A stretch of 9,240 nt of DNA. It comes from an uncultured Gloeocapsa sp. (GTDB lineage Bacteria > Cyanobacteriota > Cyanobacteriia > Cyanobacteriales > Gloeocapsaceae). Every line of letters begins with the position of its first letter. Positions within the stretch are counted from its first letter, which is position 1. Shown in pieces: positions 1 through 6,209 of the stretch. Under the pieces are notes generated by a model. It had not been told where the DNA came from and did no database searches. It saw only the letters and a list, made by a program, of their open reading frames with translations. The translations under genes were made by a program, and so were the position numbers. Location of the stretch: positions 1-9,240 of the forward strand of contig CALGKL010000197.1 in the NCBI GenBank assembly GCA_937930495.1. Direction: 5' to 3'.

Positions 1-558
1 CCCACAGACGAACGTTTAAAAACGGTCCAAAATATCCTGATTGCTACTCCCCAACTTTCCCTAGAAGCTGCAGCTAACTTAGCCGAAAGTTATGGTTATG
101 GTACTCTTATTCTAGGTGATTCCCTCCAAGGAGAAGCCAAAGAAGTAGGGATAGTCCACGCCGGAATTGTCCAACAAATAGTTCGTCACCAACAACCAAT
201 CTCTCCTCCCTGTGTACTTTTTTCCGGGGGGGAAACCACAGTAACCCTGACTAAGGGGGGAAAAGGAGGACGAAATACCGAATTTTTACTCTCTCTGGCG
301 ATCGCCCTTGATGGTTTTCCGGGGGTCTATGCGATCGCTTGTGATACTGACGGGATCGATGGGTCAGAAGATAACGCCGGAGCAATTATCACCCCCTCTA
401 CCCTGGAAAGAGCTCGAGAATTGGGTTTAAATCCCCAACAATATTTATCCAATCACGATAGTTATACTTTTTTTGCCCTATTAGACTCTCTCGTCATTAC
501 AGGTCCTACCTTGACTAATGTTAACGATTTTCGAGCGATTGTCATTACCAATACATAA
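1..558 (+). CDS. Glycerate 2-kinase, MOFRL family (C-terminal part, 5' end outside window)
   Basis: The reading frame is open from base 1 to a TAA at 556-558, giving 185 residues without a start, so this is the C-terminal part of a protein usually a little over 400 residues long. The first ~55 residues match the end of the GckA/TtuD N-terminal domain (DUF4147-like), including LGDSLQGEAKEVG. Residues ~70-180 form a complete MOFRL domain, with SGGETTVTL, the glycine/arginine-rich GGKGGRNTEF, the acidic CDTDGIDGSEDNAGA, and a C-terminal TGPTLTNVNDFR. Family members phosphorylate D-glycerate to 2-phosphoglycerate with ATP in the cytosol, linking glyoxylate/photorespiratory carbon to glycolysis. 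The acidic and glycine-rich motifs are intact, so nothing suggests a pseudogene. Its stop codon lies 5 bp from the stop codon of convergent glmU. Exact substrate (glycerate or hydroxypyruvate side) is inferred from family only. Confidence 0.9.
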   Translation, partial: PTDERLKTVQNILIATPQLSLEAAANLAESYGYGTLILGDSLQGEAKEVGIVHAGIVQQIVRHQQPISPPCVLFSGGETTVTLTKGGKGGRNTEFLLSLAIALDGFPGVYAIACDTDGIDGSEDNAGAIITPSTLERARELGLNPQQYLSNHDSYTFFALLDSLVITGPTLTNVNDFRAIVITNT

Positions 559-563
559 ACTAG

Positions 564-1919
564 CTAAACATCCCGTTGACGTCGCCATCCTGATTTAACT
601 ACCTGTGGAGCACGAGCAATAACGAGAGAATCATCCGGGACGTCCTTAGTGACAACGGAACCCGCAGCCACGGTAACATCTTCCCCAAGGTTGATAGGAG
701 CCACCAAAACGCTATTAGCTCCTGTTGAGGAGCGATCGCCTATGCTTGTGGGATGTTTTTGCACACCATCATAATTAGCGGTAATTGTCCCAGCTCCTAT
801 ATTAACTTTTTCTCCCAGGGTAGCATCACCCAAGTAACTCAAGTGTGCGACATTGGTTTGAGCACCTATAGTAGTATTTTTAATCTCAACAAAGTTACCG
901 AGGCGACAACCTGGACCGATAGTAGCGTGACCACGTAGATGAGCGTAGGGACCAACACGGGTATTAGATTCAATGACGCTATCGGTAACCACTGAATAGA
1001 GAATGCTCACCCGATCGCCTATTTGACTATTTTCGATCAAGGTACCAGGACCTATGCGACTTCCCGCCCCAATCACCGTATTACCCCGTAAATGAGTTTG
1101 GGGTTCGATCACCACATCTGGATGTAACTCTACCGTGTCGTCAACGGTGATTGTATCAGGAGCAATCATAGTGACACCTTTAATCATCCAGGCATTTTTA
1201 ACCCTAGTTTGTAAAATATCATAGGCAGCGGCTAATTGTTGGCGATCGTTGATGCCCACGATTTCCAAATAATCAGGGATATCTTGAGCCATTACTTGTT
1301 CTAAATAATTAAATACTTCAGTTAAATAGTATTCATTTTGACTGTTATTAGCGGTTAATTTGGGTAAAACTTGAGCTAATTTTTGCCAATTGAAACAATA
1401 AATTCCCGCATTGATGCGGTGATTTTGTTTTTGGGCGGCGTTACAGTCTTTATCTTCGACGATCTGGGTAACTAGATTTTGACCATCACAGAAAACCCTA
1501 CCATAACCTTTAGGATTGGGTAAATGTGCCGTGAGGAGAGTAGCAGCATTACCATGTTTTTTGTGAGTCATTAAAAGTTCGTTAATAGTTTCAGGACGTA
1601 ACAAGGGAACATCACCATTTAAAACCAGCAAATCCCCCTGAAAATCGGTCAAAATAGGTAATAGCTTTTGAATCGCGTGACCTGTACCCAATTGTTCGGA
1701 CTGTTCAACAAATTCTAGATTATCCAGATGACTTAAAGCTTGTCTGACTAAATCCCCTTGATAACCAACGATAACCAGAAAACGAGCGGGATTAATTAAA
1801 GCACAACTATTAATAGCTCTTTCGACGAGGGAGCGACCTCCCAAGGTATGTAAGACTTTCGGATAATCCGATTTCATCCGCGTCCCCCGTCCCGCTGCTA
1901 ATATTGCTACTGCGATCAT
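564..1919 (-). CDS. glmU: Bifunctional UDP-GlcNAc pyrophosphorylase / glucosamine-1-phosphate N-acetyltransferase
   Basis: 451 residues, the normal GlmU length. It makes UDP-N-acetylglucosamine in two steps: acetyl-CoA-dependent acetylation of glucosamine-1-phosphate, then uridylyl transfer from UTP. The product feeds peptidoglycan and glycan synthesis. Residues 1-~228 are the nucleotidyltransferase domain: LAAGRGTRM at 7-15, PKVL at 20-23, EQLGTGHA at 75-82, metal-binding Asp103 in [13 protein letters not shown] at 170-174, and Asn224 in VGIND. From ~250 to 440 there are hexapeptide repeats of a left-handed beta-helix. The acetyltransferase site is complete by alignment with E. coli: Arg329, Lys347, His359 in VAHLSYLGD, Asn373, and Asn382-Tyr383. 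The ATG at 1919 starts directly at the beta-strand before the nucleotide loop. It is preceded by AAGGGA (bases 1927-1932) at 7-nt spacing, which supports this start. It is monocistronic here and divergent from the N-acyltransferase gene. Confidence 0.98.
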   Translation of the reverse strand: MIAVAILAAGRGTRMKSDYPKVLHTLGGRSLVERAINSCALINPARFLVIVGYQGDLVRQALSHLDNLEFVEQSEQLGTGHAIQKLLPILTDFQGDLLVLNGDVPLLRPETINELLMTHKKHGNAATLLTAHLPNPKGYGRVFCDGQNLVTQIVEDKDCNAAQKQNHRINAGIYCFNWQKLAQVLPKLTANNSQNEYYLTEVFNYLEQVMAQDIPDYLEIVGINDRQQLAAAYDILQTRVKNAWMIKGVTMIAPDTITVDDTVELHPDVVIEPQTHLRGNTVIGAGSRIGPGTLIENSQIGDRVSILYSVVTDSVIESNTRVGPYAHLRGHATIGPGCRLGNFVEIKNTTIGAQTNVAHLSYLGDATLGEKVNIGAGTITANYDGVQKHPTSIGDRSSTGANSVLVAPINLGEDVTVAAGSVVTKDVPDDSLVIARAPQVVKSGWRRQRDV

Positions 1920-1997
1920 CAGTTTTTCCCTTGTTATGATTCTTTTTTAGTTTATCTCTATACTAAGTTAAAAGAGAAAAAAACACCGACAATCTTT
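1920..1997. promoter_or_regulatory. Divergent intergenic region, glmU / N-acyltransferase cluster
   Basis: This 78-bp AT-rich gap between two divergent start codons must carry or adjoin the promoters for glmU and for the nine-gene + strand run. On the + strand, TATGAT (1935-1940) and TATACT (1959-1964) resemble -10 boxes, but no well-spaced TTGACA-like -35 is visible. On the - strand, TAGTAT overlaps the same spot (1960-1965). The glmU ribosome site AAGGGA is at 1927-1932. No Shine-Dalgarno motif lies at a usable distance before the + strand ATG at 1998; the nearest purine run is about 20 nt away. The region is too short for a TPP riboswitch, and none of its conserved sequence is seen. Promoter positions are guesses from sequence alone. 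Confidence 0.4.
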
Positions 1998-3191
1998 ATG
2001 GTTGAACAAGTTAAACCCCCATACTCGCTCAACTGGTTAGCCAAAATAGCCGAGATCCCTAAATCAGCTTGGGATGGGTTAGCTAAACCTTTGAAAACTC
2101 CTTTTCTGGAATGGGAATGGCTGCATAACCTCGAAACATCGGGTAGTGCGATACCGAGTACAGGTTGGCAACCCTGTCATCTGACGATTTGGCAAGGAAA
2201 AGAACTAATTGCCGCAGCACCACTGTATATCAAAAGTCATAGTTATGGTGAGTTCGTCTTTGACCACCAATGGGCTGATTTGGCTTATCGCTTAGGAGTT
2301 CGCTACTATCCCAAATTGCTAGGTATGTCTCCCTTTACTCCCGCGGTAGGTTATCGATTTTTAATCGCTCCGGGACAAAACGAATTGGCGATCACCGAAA
2401 TCATGATCACAGCGATTGACCATTTTTGCACTCGTAATCGAATCCATGGTTGTCATTTTCTCTTTGTTGATCCCGATTGGCGATCGCTCGTGGAAAACTT
2501 TGGTTTTAGGAGTTGGTTACACCATAGTTATATCTGGACTAACCGAAACTTTAGCAGCTTTGACGATTACTTACAACAATTCAACGCTAATCAGCGACGC
2601 AACATCAAAAGAGAACGTAAGGCGGTCACCAGCGCCGGATTACAGATACAAGTACTGACAGGAGAAGATATTCCGCACCATCTATTTCCCTTGATCTATC
2701 GTTTTTATAGCAATACCTGTGACAAATTTTGGGGAGGAAGTAAATACCTAACTAGGAAATTTTTTGCCCAACTCTATCCCAATTATAGCGATCGCGTGGT
2801 TTTAGTTACTGCCACTACTCCAGAAGATCCCCATAAACCAATCGGGATGTCATTTTGTATTCGCAAAGGGGAAAATCTTTATGGACGTTATTGGGGATGT
2901 CTAGAAGAATTTGACTGTCTACATTTTGAAGCTTGTTATTACCAACCCATAGAATGGGCTATTAATCAGGGTATTCAAATGTTTGATCCCGGTGCAGGGG
3001 GACGTCACAAACCTCGTCGTGGTTTTCCAGCCACCCCCAACTATAGCTTACACCGTTTTTATAATCAACGTATGAGCCAAATTCTAGACAATTATATTGA
3101 ACAGATTAACCAATTAGAAAACGAAGAAATCGAAGCTATCAACCAAGACTTACCCTACAGTAAGAGAGAAATCAACCTATCAACTCTATGA
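1998..3191 (+). CDS. FemAB/GNAT-like N-acyltransferase (COG3146 / PF04339 type)
   Basis: 397 residues, matching the usual size of the predicted N-acyltransferases annotated as 'peptidoglycan biosynthesis/recognition' proteins. Recognisable elements are the N-terminal PFLEWEWLHNLETSGS (35-50), typical of the family entry; LIAAAPLYIKSHSYGEFVFD (70-89); a basic NANQRRNIKRERK segment (196-208) before the second acyltransferase-like fold; and the strongly conserved end LYGRYWGCLEEFDCLHFEACY (294-314) followed by DPGAGGRHKPRRGF (330-343). The fold resembles a double GNAT domain like the FemABX aminoacyl transferases, but the substrate is not known. A role in envelope modification is only an inference from the family name. 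No signal peptide or membrane segment is seen, so it is probably cytosolic. No alternative in-frame start exists upstream. Its TGA overlaps the thiE ATG (ATGA), implying coupled translation. Confidence 0.85.
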   Translation: MVEQVKPPYSLNWLAKIAEIPKSAWDGLAKPLKTPFLEWEWLHNLETSGSAIPSTGWQPCHLTIWQGKELIAAAPLYIKSHSYGEFVFDHQWADLAYRLGVRYYPKLLGMSPFTPAVGYRFLIAPGQNELAITEIMITAIDHFCTRNRIHGCHFLFVDPDWRSLVENFGFRSWLHHSYIWTNRNFSSFDDYLQQFNANQRRNIKRERKAVTSAGLQIQVLTGEDIPHHLFPLIYRFYSNTCDKFWGGSKYLTRKFFAQLYPNYSDRVVLVTATTPEDPHKPIGMSFCIRKGENLYGRYWGCLEEFDCLHFEACYYQPIEWAINQGIQMFDPGAGGRHKPRRGFPATPNYSLHRFYNQRMSQILDNYIEQINQLENEEIEAINQDLPYSKREINLSTL

Positions 3192-4201
3192 TTGACGCCA
3201 AAATTAACCGTATTTTAGATGCTAACCTAGATAGAGCTAGAGAAGGACTAAGAGTCATGGAAGAATGGGCACGTTTTGGTCTAAATAACCCTAATCTGTC
3301 CCAAAAATGCAAAGAAATGCGCTCTAGTTTAGCAGCTTACCATCATCTAGAATTAAAAATGTCCAGGGATACACCCCAAGATGTAGGTACAACCTTGACT
3401 CATCCTCAAGAAGAAGAAAGAAAGGACATACAAGCTTTACTACAAGCCAATATAGCCAGAGTCCAAGAAGCTTTAAGAGTACTAGAGGAATACGGGAAAC
3501 TCTCTAACCCAGAAATGGGTAAAACCTTTAAGCAAATGCGTTATCAAGTCTATACCCTAGAAAGTGAACTCTTAGGCTATCCACTCAAACAAAAATTACA
3601 CAATGCCAATTTATATCTAGTTACTTCTAGTCAACCAAACTTACTGCAAATAGTCGAAGACTCCCTCAAAGGAGGATTACCCCTGGTACAATATCGTCGC
3701 AAAGAAGGGGATGATTTAACCAGATTAGAGGAAGTAACTAAACTCAGGGAACTAACGAGCCAATATAACGCCTTATTTATTATTAACGATCGCCTAGACC
3801 TGGCTTTAGCAGTCAAAGCAGACGGAATACACCTCGGACAACAAGACTTACCCATAGCGGTAGCTAGACAAATACTCGGACCCCAAGGGATTATCGGACG
3901 TTCCACCACTTCTCCTGCAGAAATGAGCAAGGCGATCTCAGAAGGAGCAGATTACCTAGGGGTAGGACCCGTCTATACAACCCCTACCAAACCAGGAAAA
4001 CCAGCCGCAGGATTAGACTACGTCCGCTACGCCGTAGCTAACTCCCCCCTTCCTTGGTATGCTATTGGAGGTATCGATACTTCTAACCTAGGGGAAGTAA
4101 TCGCCGCCGGAGCTAAAAAAATAGCAGTAGTACGAGCGATTATGGAAGCGGACAACCCCACCCAAGCAACCCAAAACCTTCTCTCTCAATTAGGAAAATG
4201 A
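3188..4201 (+). CDS. thiE: Thiamine-phosphate synthase with N-terminal ThiD2-like domain
   Basis: 337 residues, about 125 more than a stand-alone ThiE, as is usual for cyanobacterial members. Residues ~138-335 are the TIM-barrel ThiE domain, which joins HMP pyrophosphate to thiazole phosphate to give thiamine phosphate. Visible motifs are QYRRK (169-173), the NDRLDLA stretch (200-206), ADGIHLGQQDLP (211-222), GRSTTSP (237-243), GVGPVYTTPTKPG (258-270) and AIGGID (292-297). Residues 1-~130 match the ThiD2-type domain, a helical module for which HMP-phosphate kinase activity is proposed or shown in some lineages; that activity here is an inference. The module has an internal repeat: residues 9-45 and 84-118 share ANxxRxxExLRVxEE and a later NP...K.MR. 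The gene overlaps both neighbours by 4 bp (ATGA), with thiS following. No TPP riboswitch is seen nearby. Confidence 0.96.
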   Translation: MIDAKINRILDANLDRAREGLRVMEEWARFGLNNPNLSQKCKEMRSSLAAYHHLELKMSRDTPQDVGTTLTHPQEEERKDIQALLQANIARVQEALRVLEEYGKLSNPEMGKTFKQMRYQVYTLESELLGYPLKQKLHNANLYLVTSSQPNLLQIVEDSLKGGLPLVQYRRKEGDDLTRLEEVTKLRELTSQYNALFIINDRLDLALAVKADGIHLGQQDLPIAVARQILGPQGIIGRSTTSPAEMSKAISEGADYLGVGPVYTTPTKPGKPAAGLDYVRYAVANSPLPWYAIGGIDTSNLGEVIAAGAKKIAVVRAIMEADNPTQATQNLLSQLGK

Positions 4202-4407
4202 ACCAAATCATTGTACAAGTCAACGGGGAAACCCATCAATGTAACCCCAATCTTAACCTACCCCAACTGTTAGAACAATTGCATTTGAACCCTCGATTGG
4301 TGGTAGTAGAATATAACGGGGAAATCCTCCATAGACAATATTGGCAACAAACCGAAATTAAACAAGGCGATCGCCTCGAAGTAGTTACTATAGTAGGAGG
4401 AGGTTAA
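4198..4407 (+). CDS. thiS: Sulfur carrier protein ThiS
   Basis: 69 residues, typical for this ubiquitin-fold carrier. ThiS is adenylated at its C-terminal Gly-Gly and loaded as a thiocarboxylate, which donates sulfur to the thiazole ring made by ThiG. The sequence shows the N-terminal beta-hairpin (IIVQVNGETHQC), a helix around LPQLLEQLHL, VVVEYNGEILHRQYW in the middle, GDRLEVVTIV near the end, and a terminal Gly-Gly-Gly at 67-69, so the reactive tail is present. The start overlaps the thiE stop as ATGA, with AGGA only 2 nt before it, suggesting translation by coupling to thiE. ThiG, ThiO and the adenylating enzyme are not in the window. The glycine codons GGA GGA GGT also form the ribosome-binding site of the next gene. 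Confidence 0.95.
   Translation: MNQIIVQVNGETHQCNPNLNLPQLLEQLHLNPRLVVVEYNGEILHRQYWQQTEIKQGDRLEVVTIVGGG
4398..4404 (+). promoter_or_regulatory. Shine-Dalgarno site AGGAGGT embedded in the thiS Gly-Gly-Gly codons
   Basis: AGGAGGT is a full match to the anti-Shine-Dalgarno core and lies 8 nt before the ATG at 4413. It is made from the last three thiS codons (GGA GGA GGT, 4396-4404), directly followed by TAA. The site decides the start of the phosphatase gene. It is much stronger than any other ribosome site in the cluster, so this gene may be translated more efficiently than its upstream neighbours. Confidence 0.8.
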
Positions 4408-4412
4408 CCATC

Positions 4413-5234
4413 ATGCAGTCACAATCACTAGCAATTTTTTTAGATATTGCCACAGAAGCAGCCTTAGCAGCAGGGGCGATTATTCTAGAATCTTGGGGAC
4501 AATTGCAGATAATCAAAGAAAAAGAACGCTCAGGAGACTTAGTCACGGAAATAGATACTAAATCGGAAAAAACGATCGTTGAAATCATCCAGCGACACTT
4601 TCCCCATCACTCCCTCTTAGCAGAAGAAGGGGGAGCGATCGACAAAGGTAGTCAAGAGTATCTCTGGGCGATCGACCCCCTAGATGGTACAACCAACTAC
4701 GCCCATGGTTACCCCATCGCTGCGGTATCTATCGGGTTATTAATCCAAGGAATACCTAGAGTAGGAGTGGTTTACAACCCCTTTCGTAACGAATTATTTC
4801 GCGCTGCTACAGGATTAGGGGCTACCTGTAATCGTCAAACCATCAGAGTCTCCAACACACCCAAATTAGAGCAAAGTTTACTAGTATCAGGTTTTGCCTA
4901 CGATCGCCGCGAAACCCAAGATAATAATTATCGAGAATTCTGTTATCTAACTCATCTTACCCAAGGAGTACGTCGCAGTGGCTCAGCCGCTTTGGATTTA
5001 ACCGATGTCGCCGCCGGGAGAATCGATGGTTACTGGGAAAGAGGGATCAAACCTTGGGATATCGCCGCGGGAATAGTTATAGTAGAAGAAGCAGGGGGAA
5101 AAATCACCGCTTACGACCAACAACCCTTAAACATGGCATCAGGTCGTATCCTTGCTACTAACGGTAAGATTCATAATTCTCTGAGTCAAGCTCTGTTAAA
5201 CACTCCACCCTGGGGAAAATGGGATAATCAATAA
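4413..5234 (+). CDS. Inositol monophosphatase family phosphatase (SuhB/IMPase-like)
   Basis: 273 residues, normal for the family of Mg-dependent, lithium-sensitive sugar phosphatases. The metal-binding set is complete: Glu71 in LLAEEGG, Asp88 and Asp91 in WAIDPLDGTTNYAHG (85-99), and Asp216 in KPWDIAAG (213-220). GDLVTEIDTKSE (41-52) and GSAALDLTDVAAGRIDGYWE (190-209) also fit the family. The protein is cytosolic with no signal peptide. Members hydrolyse myo-inositol-1-phosphate, fructose-1,6-bisphosphate, histidinol-phosphate and related monoesters, and sequence alone does not tell which. hisZ lies two genes downstream, so a histidinol-phosphatase (HisN-like) role is possible but not shown. 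The start follows a perfect Shine-Dalgarno site inside thiS, and the gene ends 30 bp before the J-domain gene. Confidence 0.93.
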   Translation: MQSQSLAIFLDIATEAALAAGAIILESWGQLQIIKEKERSGDLVTEIDTKSEKTIVEIIQRHFPHHSLLAEEGGAIDKGSQEYLWAIDPLDGTTNYAHGYPIAAVSIGLLIQGIPRVGVVYNPFRNELFRAATGLGATCNRQTIRVSNTPKLEQSLLVSGFAYDRRETQDNNYREFCYLTHLTQGVRRSGSAALDLTDVAAGRIDGYWERGIKPWDIAAGIVIVEEAGGKITAYDQQPLNMASGRILATNGKIHNSLSQALLNTPPWGKWDNQ

Positions 5235-5264
5235 TAAATAATATGATTCTAGGAACACAAAATT

Positions 5265-6197
5265 ATGCCATTGGAAATTAAACAAGGGTTATTCAAATTA
5301 GATATTACCGATTATCACGCCATTCTCGGAGTACCTCTCGATGCAGACCCTCGGGAAATTCGCCTTAGATATCTCAAAATCGCTCCCAAATTACACCCAG
5401 ACACTTGTAAGGTTAATCATCCCCAAGCTAAAGAACAGGCTGGTAATATCTTAGCTCGTTTAGTTAACCCTGCTTACGAACACCTGAGCAAAGAAAAGTC
5501 TAGAGCCGAACATCAACTGTTATTATCCCAAAAAGCGAAAACCATCGCCGCCGAAGGAAGAAGATTAACCCTAGCTTCAGATACAGCCAAATCCCTAGCT
5601 AAAGCGGGAAGTAAGTTAGAAGAAATCTATCATAAACTGATTAACGCTCTAGCGATGGATCAATATCGAGACCTAGATACTATCCCAGATAAAATCGCCC
5701 AAATCAGCGAAATTAACCTAGTTTACCTAGTCTTTAAAGAAACTCAAAAAAGCCAAGTGAGAAGACAACAGGGAATACCAGACTCAGGAATATTGCCCAA
5801 GCCTACAGAAATATCTCCAGAAGGAGAAACTACACAAATACCGCCAAAAGAAAAATCAGAGAAAGTCTCCCCAGTAGAAGCTTGTCTCAAAAGAGCCCAA
5901 GAATATCGAGAAAGCCATAAGTATAAAGAAGCGATTCTAGAATTAAGGGATATTCTACAGATAGAACCCAATAATAGTAATTGTCACGCTATGTTAGGGT
6001 TAATCTATATAGAGCAAAATAGCCCCGGTTTAGCTAAAATTCATATCGCTAAAGCTTGGCAAACTGACCCGAACAATCCTATAGTAAAAGAAGCTAAAGA
6101 AGCCCTAGACCAACAAAATAAAGAAGGCAAAACTCAAGTCAAAGAGCAAAAAGCAAAATCAGGACTCTTTTCTAACTTATTCGGTAAAAAGAAATAA
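5265..6197 (+). CDS. J-domain protein with C-terminal TPR repeats
   Basis: 310 residues. Residues ~16-85 form a J domain: DYHAILGVPLDADPREIRLRY fits helices I-II, and the invariant HPD tripeptide is at 44-46, so it can probably stimulate an Hsp70 (DnaK) ATPase. There is no Gly/Phe region and no CxxCxGxG zinc-finger, so it is not a general DnaJ. Residues ~90-160 are helical with unknown role, and 161-203 are a Pro/Glu/Lys-rich linker. Residues ~204-271 carry about two TPR units (AQEYRESHKYKEAILELRDILQIEPNN, then a second helical pair ending in DPNN). The last 30 residues are lysine-rich and end in GLFSNLFGKKK. No membrane segment is seen. The start is supported by AGGAA (5251-5255), 9 nt before ATG. 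The layout suggests a co-chaperone for a specific client, but the client is unknown. Confidence 0.88.
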   Translation: MPLEIKQGLFKLDITDYHAILGVPLDADPREIRLRYLKIAPKLHPDTCKVNHPQAKEQAGNILARLVNPAYEHLSKEKSRAEHQLLLSQKAKTIAAEGRRLTLASDTAKSLAKAGSKLEEIYHKLINALAMDQYRDLDTIPDKIAQISEINLVYLVFKETQKSQVRRQQGIPDSGILPKPTEISPEGETTQIPPKEKSEKVSPVEACLKRAQEYRESHKYKEAILELRDILQIEPNNSNCHAMLGLIYIEQNSPGLAKIHIAKAWQTDPNNPIVKEAKEALDQQNKEGKTQVKEQKAKSGLFSNLFGKKK

Positions 6198-6209
6198 ATC
6201 GAGATTAGT

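Noticed and set aside
226..260. G-homopolymers (7 G at 226-232, 6 G at 255-260) as possible frameshift sites
   Set aside because: The frame is intact through both, and they encode the conserved SGGE and KGGKGGR motifs of the MOFRL domain.
753..938. Small + strand frame inside glmU
   Set aside because: It overlaps conserved hexapeptide-repeat codons of glmU, has no ribosome site and no recognisable protein features.
1920..1997. TPP riboswitch upstream of the cluster carrying thiE-thiS
   Set aside because: The region is only 78 bp, without the conserved CUGAGA-type or ACCUG-type segments, and thiE is the second gene with no leader of its own.
3631..3930. 99-codon minus-strand frame inside thiE
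   Set aside because: It lies entirely antisense to the conserved ThiE barrel, with a composition typical of a shadow frame.
5243..5281. 12-codon upstream frame (ATG at 5243) before the J-domain gene
   Set aside because: It has no ribosome site and no regulatory codon pattern or attenuator hairpin. It overlaps the real start and is most likely chance.
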